Source: Allofournierella_A excrementavium
GTDB lineage: Bacteria > Bacillota > Clostridia > Oscillospirales > Ruminococcaceae
Assembly (NCBI GenBank): GCA_019120375.1
Contig: DWVE01000028.1
Span: 1 to 64,000, forward strand
Length of the DNA stretch: 64,000 bases
Reading direction: 5' to 3'
Shown: piece after piece, positions 15,896 through 23,416 of the stretch
How positions within the stretch are numbered: position 1 is the first letter of the stretch
Layout: each line of letters starts with the position of its first letter
Notes under the pieces: generated by a model
Seen by the model: the letters and a program-made list of their open reading frames with translations, nothing else
Told to the model about the DNA's origin: nothing
Database searches by the model: none
Made by a program: the position numbers and the translations under genes

Positions 15896-16109
15896 GCCGC
15901 CTGCCCCCTTTGCCGACCCCTATTGTATCACCCGCGCACCGGGAAAGAAAGACCCCGTCTCCGAAAATGCAAAAGAAAGGGCGCTGACTGCAAACCGGCC
16001 CTTTTTTCTCCTCCTTTTGCGGCGCGGCAGGGCCGTTCTTGCCAAAGGGCGGCAAATATGGTAGGGTATATTACAAAAGAGCGGCCGCGCCGAAACGGAG
16101 GGAGAACAG
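15896..16109. other. Divergent intergenic region between the AEC gene and the DtxR gene
   Basis: This holds the start regions of both neighbours. A hairpin AAAGGGC/GCCCTTT with T runs on both sides lies at about 15975-15999, although no gene ends here. TATATT at about 16065 is the best -10 for the plus-strand regulator, without a convincing -35. No coding frame is supported. Confidence 0.4.
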
Positions 16110-16490
16110 ATGCAGGTCCATGAATCCTCGGAGGATTATCTCGAGGCCATCCTGATGCTGAAAGAGCGCAAGGGCTACGTGCGCTCGGTGGACGTGGCCA
16201 ACGAGCTGGCCTTCACCAAAGCCAGCGTGAGCGTGGCGATGAAAAAGCTGCGGGAGAACGGCTACGTGCAGGTGGACGCCGACGGGGGGCTGGTGCTGAC
16301 CGAGGCGGGGCTGGCCATTGCCCGGCGGGTGTATGACCGGCACCGGCTGCTCACCGAGTTCTTCGTGCGGCTGGGGGTGGACCCGGAAGTGGCCGCCCGG
16401 GACGCCTGCCGCGTGGAGCACGACCTGAGCGAGCAGACTTTTTCGAAGCTTGTGGAACACGCGCAAAAAAAGTTTGAAAAAGATGGTTGA
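16110..16490 (+). CDS. DtxR/MntR-family metal-dependent regulator
   Basis: A 126-residue regulator with the DtxR N-terminal winged helix (ESSEDYLEAILMLKERKGYVRSVDVANELAFTKASVSVAMKKLRENGYV) and the metal-binding dimerisation domain (LTEFFVRLGVDPEVAARDACRVEHDLS). The Cys-x-x-Glu-His of the latter is part of the metal site. It has no C-terminal SH3 domain, as in MntR. Iron or manganese sensing is expected. Target genes are not adjacent. GGAGGG precedes the ATG. Its stop codon overlaps the -35 box of the following tRNA gene. Confidence 0.88.
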   Translation: MQVHESSEDYLEAILMLKERKGYVRSVDVANELAFTKASVSVAMKKLRENGYVQVDADGGLVLTEAGLAIARRVYDRHRLLTEFFVRLGVDPEVAARDACRVEHDLSEQTFSKLVEHAQKKFEKDG

Positions 16491-16515
16491 CAACCGCCGA
16501 ACTCTGTGCTAAAAT
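16487..16515 (+). promoter_or_regulatory. Promoter of tRNA-Leu, overlapping the end of the DtxR gene
   Basis: Consensus TTGACA (16487-16492) and TAAAAT (16510-16515) are 17 bp apart. The -35 includes the TGA stop codon (16488-16490) of the upstream regulator. Confidence 0.85.
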
Positions 16516-16595
16516 AGCTATCGTTCCGCACAGCGGACCCCACGGTCCAACGTGAGAACAGCGTATTCGCGGCCTTGCGCCGCGTTTACATAGAT

Positions 16596-16682
16596 GCGGA
16601 TGTGGCGGAATTGGCAGACGCGCTAGATTCAGGTTCTAGTGGGGGCAACTCCATATGGGTTCAAGTCCCTTCATCCGCACCA
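16596..16682 (+). tRNA. tRNA-Leu (anticodon CAG)
   Basis: Acceptor GCGGATG/CATCCGC, discriminator A and encoded CCA. The anticodon loop TTCAGGT carries CAG. A long variable arm typical of leucine tRNA follows, with T arm GGTTCAAGTCC. It reads CTG, the main leucine codon in this GC-rich DNA. Confidence 0.96.
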
Positions 16683-16684
16683 GG

Positions 16685-16717
16685 CTCCCGAACGCTTCGG
16701 CGTTCGGGAGTTTTTTT
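16685..16717 (+). terminator. Terminator of tRNA-Leu
   Basis: An 11-bp perfect stem capped by a TTCG tetraloop and followed by seven T, 2 bp past the tRNA. Confidence 0.95.
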
Positions 16718-16730
16718 GTGCAAAGCAAGG

Positions 16731-16768
16731 AGGGGCCCCGGCCAGCATTGGCCAGGGCCCCTTTCCCT
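16731..16768 (-). terminator. Terminator of the TetR-ABC operon
   Basis: An 8-bp outer stem (16731-16738 with 16755-16762) with an inner GGCC pair lies just past the permease stop. T-rich sequence exists on the plus side only, so strand use is uncertain. Confidence 0.5.
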
Positions 16769-16774
16769 TTTGAT

Positions 16775-17572
16775 TCAGATGTGCAGGTCCTTTTTGCAGA
16801 ACACGGCCACGCCCGCGGCATAGAGCGCCGCCGCGCCGGCCAGCAGCAGTCCGGCAAAGAGAACGGCCTGCTCCTCCCCCGCCGCAAGGCCCTTGGGGTC
16901 ATAGAGGGTGAAGAAGGTGAACCAGCGGGCTTTTTCGGCCGCGTCGCCCGCGTTGGCCAGCATCTGGAGCAGGAACATCAGCGCGGGCACGCCCGCGCCG
17001 AAGGCAAGGCTGTACTTCGTGTCGGAGAAAGCGCAGGAGGCCAGAAAGCACACCCCGCCGATGAAGAGGTGCAGGCAGAGCAGGCCCGCGTTCACCGCCA
17101 GCAGCTCCCCCACCGCCAGTTCACCGGGGAAAGAGCTTTGGCACACCGCCAGTTCCAGCCCTGTGACGTAGCCCACCAGCAGCACCGTGCCGGAGATGAG
17201 CACCGCGGCCTGGGTGAGGGCCACGGCGCTGCGGCGCACCGGCGCGGCCAGCAGGCAGGCCATGGAGCCCCGGTCCACATATTTTGCCACCAGCCCGTTC
17301 GCACGCAGGATGCAGAACACCATGGGGAACACCAGCAGGATGAAGCCGTAGAGATAGGAGATCATAAAGCCCAGCAGGTCCGCCGCGCCGGCGGTCATGC
17401 CCACGGCGGCCATCAGTTCCGGCATCGCCTGGGCGTAGCTGTCCAGCAGTTTGAGCATGTCCGGCTCGTACATGGAGATGATGATGGCCACATACATGGT
17501 CAGCACCGCCCCGAAGATGACCAGCAGCTTCCAGCTGCCCTTCATCTCCCGCTTATACAGTGTGAGTTCCAT
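16775..17572 (-). CDS. ABC-2 type transporter permease
   Basis: A 265-residue membrane protein with about six hydrophobic helices, starting MELTLYKREMKGSWKLLVIFGAVL, a common start of ABC-2 export permeases. The middle VAKYVDRGSMACLLAAPVRRSAVALTQ block corresponds to the coupling region that contacts the ATPase in this class. It overlaps the ATPase gene by 20 bp and has GGGAGGGG before its ATG. With the ATPase it forms an exporter, probably of a drug or peptide, controlled by the TetR regulator. Substrate unknown. Confidence 0.85.
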   Translation of the reverse strand: MELTLYKREMKGSWKLLVIFGAVLTMYVAIIISMYEPDMLKLLDSYAQAMPELMAAVGMTAGAADLLGFMISYLYGFILLVFPMVFCILRANGLVAKYVDRGSMACLLAAPVRRSAVALTQAAVLISGTVLLVGYVTGLELAVCQSSFPGELAVGELLAVNAGLLCLHLFIGGVCFLASCAFSDTKYSLAFGAGVPALMFLLQMLANAGDAAEKARWFTFFTLYDPKGLAAGEEQAVLFAGLLLAGAAALYAAGVAVFCKKDLHI

Positions 17573-18386
17573 GGTTCTCCCCTCCCCCGTAATACTCCAG
17601 AAAGATGTTCTCCAGGCTCTTCTGGGCGCGCACCGTCACCTGAAGGCCGTTCTGTTCGCCGGCAAAGTCCCGGGCGAAGGCGGCGGCCTGCTCCGGGCTT
17701 TCCAGCGTGACGGTGTAGCTGCGCAGGTACCGCCCCCGCAGCGTTTCCACCGGTTCGTCGGCCACCAGCCGCCCGGCGCGGATGATGCCCACCCGGTCGC
17801 AGGTGCGCTCCACCTCTTCAAAGATGTGGCTGGAGAGCAGGATGGTCTTGCCCCGGGCCTTTTCTGCGTCCAGCAGCTGGATGAAGCGGTTCTGCATCAG
17901 CGGGTCGAGGCCGGAGGTGGGCTCATCCAGCAGCAGGATGCGCGGGTCGTGCATGAAAGCGGCCACGATGCCCAGCTTCTGCTTCATGCCCTTGCTCATC
18001 TTTTTGATCTTGCCTTTGGGGGCAAGCTCGAACATTTCCAGCAGCTCCGCCTTGCGGCCCGCGCCCGCCCGGCCCCGGTATTTTTCCAGAAAGCGCAGGA
18101 ATTCCTCGCCGGTCATGTCGTCGAAAAAGGCGATCTCGCCGGGGATGTAGCCCAGCTCCCGCTGGATGCGCGCCCGGTCGCGCCAGCAGCCCATGCCGTC
18201 GATGCGGCAGCTGCCCGCCTGGGGATGAATGAACCCCATCAGGTGGCGAATGGTGGTAGTCTTGCCCGCCCCGTTGGGCCCCAGAAAGCCGAACACTTCC
18301 CCTTCCCCCACCCGGAAGGTCAGGTCAAACACCCCTTTGCCGCCGCCGTAGTCCCGTGTGAGGCGGTCCACTTCCAGCATGCTCAT
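17553..18386 (-). CDS. ABC transporter ATP-binding protein
   Basis: A 277-residue export ATPase of the CcmA/DrrA class: Walker A GPNGAGKTTT, Q-loop GYIPGEIAF, signature region KKMSKGMKQKLGIVAAFMHDP, Walker B ILLLDEPTSGLDP and switch His in LLSSHIFEEVE. The C-terminal 70 residues (VADEPVETLRGRYLRSYTVTL onward) form the usual accessory domain. The start at 18386 overlaps the TetR stop by 4 bp; an in-frame ATG two codons later is also possible. AAGGAGG is well spaced to the first. Confidence 0.92.
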   Translation of the reverse strand: MSMLEVDRLTRDYGGGKGVFDLTFRVGEGEVFGFLGPNGAGKTTTIRHLMGFIHPQAGSCRIDGMGCWRDRARIQRELGYIPGEIAFFDDMTGEEFLRFLEKYRGRAGAGRKAELLEMFELAPKGKIKKMSKGMKQKLGIVAAFMHDPRILLLDEPTSGLDPLMQNRFIQLLDAEKARGKTILLSSHIFEEVERTCDRVGIIRAGRLVADEPVETLRGRYLRSYTVTLESPEQAAAFARDFAGEQNGLQVTVRAQKSLENIFLEYYGGGENHGTHTV

Positions 18387-19003
18387 CGTTTCTCCTCCTT
18401 ATAAGACCATTCGCGGAACATCTGCATCCAGCGCTCCACCTCGGCCATCATCTCTTCCATATCCAGCGGCTTGCCCTCCATCCGGCGCACGTGGATGTAG
18501 CCGTCGGTCATCCAGGCGATCATGTTCAGGATGTGGGCCGGGTCCGCCCCGGGCCGGAAGCGGCTGGTGTCCACCCCGGCGAACCAGGTGGAGTAGAGCC
18601 CGCCCAGCTCGCCGCCTATTTTCTGACGCAGCGCGTCGGAGATCTCCTCCCCGCTGGAATAATAGGCCCGGACGCAGAAGTCCAGCAGAAAGGGACTTTG
18701 GTCCATCAGGCGCATCTTTTCCCGGGAGGCGCCGGCCAGCCGGTCGAAGAAGCCGTCGCTCTGCACGGGACAGGCGTCCCGGATGAACTCGCTCACCAGC
18801 CGCTGGGCATAGGCAAAGGTCTCCAGATACAGGGCGCGCTTGTTGTGGAAGTAGTAAAAGAGCAGCCCCTTGGACACCCCCGCCTTGGCGGCAATGAGGT
18901 CGGTGGAGGCGCGTTTGTACTCCCAGCGGGAGAACACCTCCATGGCCGCGTTGAAGACCGCCCGCTGTTTTTCCTCTTCCAGCGCGTAAAAGGCCTCGTT
19001 CAT
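18383..19003 (-). CDS. TetR-family transcriptional regulator
   Basis: A 206-residue regulator. The N-terminal TetR helix-turn-helix reads KRASTDLIAAKAGVSKGLLFYYFHNKRALYLETF (about residues 31-64). The C-terminal ligand domain is TetR_C-like and variable. It is the first gene of the TetR-ATPase-permease operon and probably represses it until the exported compound binds. Promoter and repeated sequence directly upstream. Confidence 0.92.
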   Translation of the reverse strand: MNEAFYALEEEKQRAVFNAAMEVFSRWEYKRASTDLIAAKAGVSKGLLFYYFHNKRALYLETFAYAQRLVSEFIRDACPVQSDGFFDRLAGASREKMRLMDQSPFLLDFCVRAYYSSGEEISDALRQKIGGELGGLYSTWFAGVDTSRFRPGADPAHILNMIAWMTDGYIHVRRMEGKPLDMEEMMAEVERWMQMFREWSYKEEKR

Positions 19004-19031
19004 CTGACCGCCTCCCTTTGACCGATTTGCT

Positions 19032-19068
19032 TTGACTCACAGTATAGAGGATTGACTCAGATTTTCAA
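19032..19068 (-). promoter_or_regulatory. Promoter and direct repeats upstream of the TetR-ABC operon
   Basis: On the minus strand TTGAAA (19063-19068) and TATACT (19041-19046) are 16 bp apart. TTGACTCA occurs twice on the plus strand (19032-19039 and 19052-19059), exactly 20 bp apart and flanking the -10, so both copies would face one side of the helix. They are likely regulator sites, although TetR operators are usually palindromes. Confidence 0.6.
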
Positions 19069-19076
19069 AGGGGGGG

Positions 19077-19805
19077 TCAGTTTGCAAAAGCCGCGGCCGC
19101 CGCCAGCACCAGAAGGTGGGCGGGATAAAAGCCGTAGAAAAGCCAGCGCACCGCCCGCCCGTGGGGGCCCTGCCGGCCCCGGTAGAGCCAGATGAAGGGC
19201 AGAGCCAGCACCGCGAAGGCCTGGATGGGCAGGGCGAGGCCTCCCGGCAAAACAGTCTGCCCCGCCAGCAGCCAGCCGTTCAAAAACAGCAGGCACAAAA
19301 GCTGGCCCAGCCGCTGCCGCCAGCCATCGCCCCGGAAAAAGTAAAACACCAGCACTGTCCAGACGCCGGGGCCGAAGTAATCCACCATGAACGCCGTGCC
19401 CGCCAGAAAGCCGCCCAGCACAGCCCCCGCGCTCAGCACGAACCGGGCGGCGGGCCGGGGGTCGGCCTTGGCCCATTCCAGCAGCTGCATGCAGCCCAGG
19501 GCGATGAGGAAGGTCCAGAGCACGTTCTGGCGCAAAGGATAAACGGGACGGCCCGCCGCCAGCAGGTCGAAGGGCACTTCGGAGACGAGGGCAACGACCA
19601 GCAGCCGCCGGGCATAGCGGGCGCGGCTGCGGGTGCGGATGAAGCCCTCCGCCACGAGAAAGGCAAAGATGGGAAAGGCCAGCCGCCCAACACAGGTCAT
19701 CCAAAGCCGGTCCGGCATGAGGGCAAGGCAGATGTGGTCGCACAGCATCAGCCCCATGGCCAGCAGGTGCAGGTCAAAAGAAGTGAGCTCCGGCTTGTTT
19801 TTCAT
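19077..19805 (-). CDS. TraX-family membrane protein
   Basis: A 242-residue protein with about seven hydrophobic helices. It matches the TraX family: MKNKPELTSFDLHLLAMGLMLCDHICLAL at the start, RLAFPIFAFLVAEGFIRTRSRARYARRL in the first third, and PVYPLRQNVLWTFLIALG. TraX of the F plasmid acetylates pilin. Clostridial chromosomal relatives have no known partner and are common in gut species, and no conjugation genes are nearby. The start at 19805 has AGGGGAGG; a longer frame upstream runs antisense through the next gene and was not used. Confidence 0.85.
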   Translation of the reverse strand: MKNKPELTSFDLHLLAMGLMLCDHICLALMPDRLWMTCVGRLAFPIFAFLVAEGFIRTRSRARYARRLLVVALVSEVPFDLLAAGRPVYPLRQNVLWTFLIALGCMQLLEWAKADPRPAARFVLSAGAVLGGFLAGTAFMVDYFGPGVWTVLVFYFFRGDGWRQRLGQLLCLLFLNGWLLAGQTVLPGGLALPIQAFAVLALPFIWLYRGRQGPHGRAVRWLFYGFYPAHLLVLAAAAAFAN

Positions 19806-19907
19806 GCGCTTGCCTCCCCTTTTTTCTTTTTGCGCTTGCCGCACGGGGCGGCGGGCGTTATGATAAGAGTATAACACACGCCTTTGAGGGGCAAAAGGGA
19901 GGCCGCC

Positions 19908-20147
19908 ATGAAAAAGCTGCTGGACTGGGCCAACGGCTGCATCCGCCGCTGGGATTGGAAGGACGTTGCGCTGCTGAAATTCTGCATGCTGGCGCTGGGA
20001 GTGCTGGTGGGCCTTGCCATGCCACACCGGGGCCGCCGCCTGGCAAAGCAGATCTGCGCCGAGGTGTTTTTGATGGCCTGGGCCACTTTGATGGTGGATT
20101 GTTTTCGCATGACGCTGCCGAAGAGCAGCGCCGATTCGGCAGAATGA
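19908..20147 (+). CDS. Small membrane protein, often annotated as phosphate-ABC-permease-like
   Basis: A 79-residue protein with one or two hydrophobic segments (about residues 20-40 and 46-64) and a basic N terminus. It resembles a family of short proteins in Clostridia that databases label as a phosphate ABC transporter permease. I see no transporter motif to justify that label, so the function is unknown. AAAGGGAGG precedes the ATG at 19908. It is divergent from traX. Confidence 0.7.
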   Translation: MKKLLDWANGCIRRWDWKDVALLKFCMLALGVLVGLAMPHRGRRLAKQICAEVFLMAWATLMVDCFRMTLPKSSADSAE

Positions 20148-20184
20148 CCAACAAACCGACACAATGCTTGTGCGCCCGGCCCTC

Positions 20185-20229
20185 TTGACGAGGACCGGGC
20201 GCGGCCTTTATATTGGTAGTGGCACTACC
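20185..20229 (+). promoter_or_regulatory. Promoter and 15-bp palindrome of the AIM24-like gene
   Basis: TTGACG (20185-20190) and TATATT (20209-20214) are 18 bp apart. Right after the -10 is a perfect palindrome GGTAGTGGCACTACC (20215-20229) covering the expected start site, a likely operator. A hairpin at 20172-20202 may end the previous gene and contains the -35. Confidence 0.6.
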
Positions 20230-20256
20230 TCAGTAAGATATAAGGAGGAATGACGG

Positions 20257-20940
20257 ATGCAATACCAGATCGCGGGCGAGCCGCTGCCGGTGGTGACCTG
20301 CCAGCTGGCCGCGGGCGAAACGATGATCACCGAGCGGGGCAGCATGAGCTGGATGACCCCCAACATGAGGATGGAGACCACCACGAACGGAGGGCTGGGC
20401 AAAGCCTTCGGCCGCCTGCTGGCCGGCGAAGCGCTGTTCCAGAACCGCTACACCGCCCAGGGCGGGCCGGGCCTCATCGCCTTCGCCTCCAGCTTCCCGG
20501 GCAGCATCCGCGCCTTTGAGATCGGCCCCGGCAAGGAGCTGGTGGTGCAGAAGAGCGGATTTTTGGCAGCCGAGGCGGGCGTGGAGCTCTCGGTCTTTTT
20601 CCAGAAAAAGCTGGGCTCCGGCTTCTTCGGCGGCGAAGGCTTCATCATGCAGAAGCTCTCCGGCCAGGGCATCGCCTTTGCCGAGTTTGACGGTCATGTG
20701 GTGGAATACGAGCTGGCCGCCGGCCAGTCGCTGGTGGTGGACACCGGCTACATCGCCGCCATGGACGCCACCTGCTCCATGGACATCGTCACCGTGCCCG
20801 GCGTGAAAAACGCCTTCTTCGGCGGTGAGGGCCTGTTCAACACGGTGGTGTCCGGCCCGGGCCACATCTGGCTGCAGACCATGCCCATCAGCAGTGTGGC
20901 TGCCGTGCTGCGGCCCTTCTTCCCCTCCGGCAGCAACTGA
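20257..20940 (+). CDS. AIM24-like protein (TIGR00266 family)
   Basis: A 227-residue soluble all-beta protein of the AIM24/TIGR00266 group. Family features are the opening YQIAGEPLPVVTCQLAAGETMITERGSMSWM, the glycine-rich FFQKKLGSGFFGGEGFIMQKLSGQG block in the middle, and SLVVDTGYIAAMD. In yeast AIM24 is mitochondrial. The bacterial role is unknown; a trimeric beta-prism fold is known for relatives. AAGGAGG precedes the ATG at 20257. A monocistronic gene between a regulated promoter and a strong terminator. Confidence 0.88.
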   Translation: MQYQIAGEPLPVVTCQLAAGETMITERGSMSWMTPNMRMETTTNGGLGKAFGRLLAGEALFQNRYTAQGGPGLIAFASSFPGSIRAFEIGPGKELVVQKSGFLAAEAGVELSVFFQKKLGSGFFGGEGFIMQKLSGQGIAFAEFDGHVVEYELAAGQSLVVDTGYIAAMDATCSMDIVTVPGVKNAFFGGEGLFNTVVSGPGHIWLQTMPISSVAAVLRPFFPSGSN

Positions 20941-20946
20941 ATCAGC

Positions 20947-20985
20947 AAAAAGGACCATCCCCCGCGGGGGACGGTCCTTTTTTGT
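20947..20985. terminator. Bidirectional terminator AIM24-like / lpdD
   Basis: A stem of about 14 bp with one mismatch, flanked by A5 on the left and T6 on the right, lies between convergent genes and works on both strands. Confidence 0.88.
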
Positions 20986-20986
20986 T

Positions 20987-21373
20987 TTAACGGATGGCTT
21001 CGGCCAGTTCTTCGGCCAAAGTGCGGGCGGCTGCGCCTACTTCCCCGATCTGTTCCGGGGTGATGCCGTCCTGATGGAAACCGCCGGTGCAGACGGTGAC
21101 GCGCCCGGTGCGGCTGGCCACCGTCTCCGCCAGCAGGCGGCAGACGGCCTCGTCCTTGTGGCCGCAGACGTTCAGCACCGAGGCGGTGGCGCTGGCAGAA
21201 CCGTCTCCCGTAAGAGAAGGCCGGGGCTCGGCCAGCACGGTGCAGTCGATGTGGGGCGACTGGCCGCCGTACAGAAGGATGTGGCAGCTGCCGTCCAGCA
21301 AAACGGCCTCGGCGCGCAGCTCCCCGAAGGAGAGGCGGGCCGTCCGCTCAAGTTTTTTCACAGTCCCTGCCAT
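20987..21373 (-). CDS. lpdD: LpdD-like prenylated-flavin chaperone subunit
   Basis: A 128-residue protein matching the small third component of UbiD-type hydroxyarylic acid decarboxylases (LpdD of the lactobacillus gallate system). Visible blocks are TARLSFGELRAEAVLLDGSCHILLYGGQSPHIDC and CTGGFHQDGITPEQIGEV. LpdD-like proteins are thought to help deliver or mature the prenylated FMN cofactor. The ATG at 21373 has AAAGGAG; the longer open frame upstream lies inside ubiX in another phase. It overlaps ubiX by 16 bp and ends the operon. Confidence 0.82.
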   Translation of the reverse strand: MAGTVKKLERTARLSFGELRAEAVLLDGSCHILLYGGQSPHIDCTVLAEPRPSLTGDGSASATASVLNVCGHKDEAVCRLLAETVASRTGRVTVCTGGFHQDGITPEQIGEVGAAARTLAEELAEAIR

Positions 21374-21927
21374 CTGCGGTACTCCTTTGCCTCCACGCCG
21401 AAGGGCTCCACCAGCTTTGCGGCGATGTGATAGACCATTTCGTCGATGGTCTCTGGCTTGTGGTAGAAGGTGAGCATGGGCGGGATGATGCGCACCGTGG
21501 GCAGCATGGCCAGTTCGTGCAGGTTGCGCAGGTGGATGGCGCTCATGGGCGTTTCCCGGGCGGCCAGCACCAGGGGGCGGTGCTCCTTGATGGTCACGTC
21601 CGCGGCACGCAGCAGCAGGTTGTCGGCATAGCCGGCGCAGATGCCCGCCGCCGTTTTCATGCTGCAGGGCACCACCAGCATGCCCGCCGCCGGCCAGGAG
21701 CCGCTGGCGGGGGGCGCGCCCACTTCGCCGGGGCCGTAGACCGCGTCCACCAGCGGAGCCAGGTCCTCCGGGGTGCTGCCGGTCTCCTGTCGCAGGGTAA
21801 GAACGGCGCTGTCGCTCATGATGAGCACGGAGGATCGCCCGGCTGCGCGGATGAGTTTCAGGCACTGGATGAGCAGCGGCATACCGCTGGCGCCGGAAGC
21901 GCCCACCACGATGGTATCCCTGTTCAT
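21358..21927 (-). CDS. ubiX: UbiX-family flavin prenyltransferase
   Basis: A 189-residue flavoprotein that attaches a dimethylallyl group to FMN, making the prenyl-FMN cofactor required by UbiD decarboxylases. The FMN-binding GASGASG is at residues 8-14, the VVPCSMKTAAGICAGYADNLLLRAADV block in the middle contains the conserved Ser/Cys site, and the LAARETPMSAIHLRNLHELA block contacts the prenyl phosphate. It equals LpdB of the gallate system in position. It lies 4 bp after ubiD and is followed by lpdD. Confidence 0.93.
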   Translation of the reverse strand: MNRDTIVVGASGASGMPLLIQCLKLIRAAGRSSVLIMSDSAVLTLRQETGSTPEDLAPLVDAVYGPGEVGAPPASGSWPAAGMLVVPCSMKTAAGICAGYADNLLLRAADVTIKEHRPLVLAARETPMSAIHLRNLHELAMLPTVRIIPPMLTFYHKPETIDEMVYHIAAKLVEPFGVEAKEYRRWQGL

Positions 21928-21931
21928 GCGC

Positions 21932-23398
21932 TCACTCCTTTACCCAGTGGGTGGGGTCCACGTCCATGAAGCGGGCGCGGACGAACCGGGCCTTCTGGTC
22001 GTAGGGCACGGTGCAGTCGAAGATAGTCTTGCAGGCGATGCCGTGGTCCCGGATGGACTTCGAGCAGCTGGGGTCGTTGGAGGGGTCCAGGGGATGGCAG
22101 CGCACGCCGGGGATGGTGATGATGTCCGCGTCGCCCTGGAAGCGGGTGTTCATGGCCCAGAGCACGTCGTTCATGTCGAAGCAGTCCACATCCTCGTCCA
22201 CCAGGAAGATGTGCTTGAGCTCGCTGAAGGCGGAGAAGGCCAGCAGTGCCGCCTGACGCTGGCGGCCCTCGTCGCTGGGGGCCAGCTTCTTGAACTGAAG
22301 CACCGCCATGTACTTGCCACCACCGGCGGAGGCGCAGTAGACGTTCTGCAGCCGGCCGGGCATGGCCTTGTCCACCATACCCCAGATGGAGGCCTCGGTG
22401 GGGATGCCCGCCATGGAGACGTGCTCCTCGCTGGGGCCGATGCAGGTCTGCATGATGGGGTCCTTGCGGGTGGTCACCGCGGTGACCTTGATGAGCCAGC
22501 AATCGGAGGAGGCGGGGCCGGTGTAGCCGGGGAACTCGGGCATGGCGAAGCCGGAGTGGCTGTTCTGGTCCTCCTGCACCCGCACGCCGGGCACCACCTC
22601 GCCCTCGATGACGTATTCGGCGTTGGCGATGGCCTTCTCGTTGACGGTGAGGCACTTGCACAGTTTCACCGGCTCGCCCCGCAGCGCGCCGGCCACCGCC
22701 AGCTCATCGTAGCCCATGGGGGTGGTGGGGGCCTCGAAGCAGGAGCCGATCTCGATGGCGGGGTCCACGCCGATGCTGATGGAGATGGGCAGGCGCTGGC
22801 CCAGCTGCTCCGCCCGCTCGGCCATGGCGCCGATGTGCCGCGCGCCGGGGGTGAAGAAGATGGACAGCTCATCCTTGCTCTGGATGCACATCCGGTGGAT
22901 GGTCACGTCGCTGAGGCCGGTGTCCGGATGGGTGGCGTAGCACATGCCCAGGGTGATGTAGGGGCCCGCGTCGTCCGGGGTGTTGGTGGGGGCGGGCACC
23001 AGCTTGAACAGGTCAAAATCCGGGTCGGTGGCCTTGTGCACCACCTCCTGGCAGGGGGCGGGGCCCTCTTCCAGCACCGGCGGCACCGGGTTCGCAACGC
23101 TCTGGTACATCATTTTGCCCAGCGCGCGGGCGTCGCAGTCCAGCAGGGCGGCCACCCGCTTGCGGCTGGCCAGCAGGCCGATGACCACCTTTGCGCCGGG
23201 GTGGCCCTTCACATTGTTAAAAATCATGGCGGGGCCCTCTTTGGTGGGGCGCATCACCGTTCCGCCCGCGCCCACATGGCGGTACACCCCGGCCAGTTCG
23301 GCCATGGGGTCCACCTCCACGTCGGTCTCGATGAGCTGGCCGGGCATCTCTTTCAGCAGCGCCAGCGCGCTGCGCAGGTCGGTCACCTTGTTGTTCAT
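21932..23398 (-). CDS. UbiD-family decarboxylase (gallate/hydroxyarylic acid type)
   Basis: A 488-residue prenyl-FMN-dependent decarboxylase. It resembles LpdC gallate decarboxylase throughout: MAELAGVYRHVGAGGTVMRPT, DAGPYITLGMCYATHPDTGLSDVTIHRM, the IGPSEEHVSMAGIPTEASI block, and VDEDVDCFDMNDVLWAMNTRFQ with the catalytic Glu/Asp region. Such enzymes remove the carboxyl group from phenolic acids such as gallate or protocatechuate. The exact substrate is inferred. AAAGGAG precedes the ATG at 23398. Its partner genes ubiX and lpdD follow directly, and a metallo-hydrolase precedes it. Confidence 0.9.
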   Translation of the reverse strand: MNNKVTDLRSALALLKEMPGQLIETDVEVDPMAELAGVYRHVGAGGTVMRPTKEGPAMIFNNVKGHPGAKVVIGLLASRKRVAALLDCDARALGKMMYQSVANPVPPVLEEGPAPCQEVVHKATDPDFDLFKLVPAPTNTPDDAGPYITLGMCYATHPDTGLSDVTIHRMCIQSKDELSIFFTPGARHIGAMAERAEQLGQRLPISISIGVDPAIEIGSCFEAPTTPMGYDELAVAGALRGEPVKLCKCLTVNEKAIANAEYVIEGEVVPGVRVQEDQNSHSGFAMPEFPGYTGPASSDCWLIKVTAVTTRKDPIMQTCIGPSEEHVSMAGIPTEASIWGMVDKAMPGRLQNVYCASAGGGKYMAVLQFKKLAPSDEGRQRQAALLAFSAFSELKHIFLVDEDVDCFDMNDVLWAMNTRFQGDADIITIPGVRCHPLDPSNDPSCSKSIRDHGIACKTIFDCTVPYDQKARFVRARFMDVDPTHWVKE

Positions 23399-23416
23399 AC
23401 TGCATCGCTCCTTTCG

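Noticed and set aside
16731..16768. A second tRNA terminator or attenuator for tRNA-Leu
   Set aside because: The tRNA already has a complete terminator. This hairpin is adjacent to the stop of the convergent ABC permease and fits that gene better.
19077..19805. TraX gene as a sign of a conjugative element
   Set aside because: No relaxase, coupling protein, integrase or repeats are nearby, and TraX-like genes are ordinary chromosomal genes in Clostridia.
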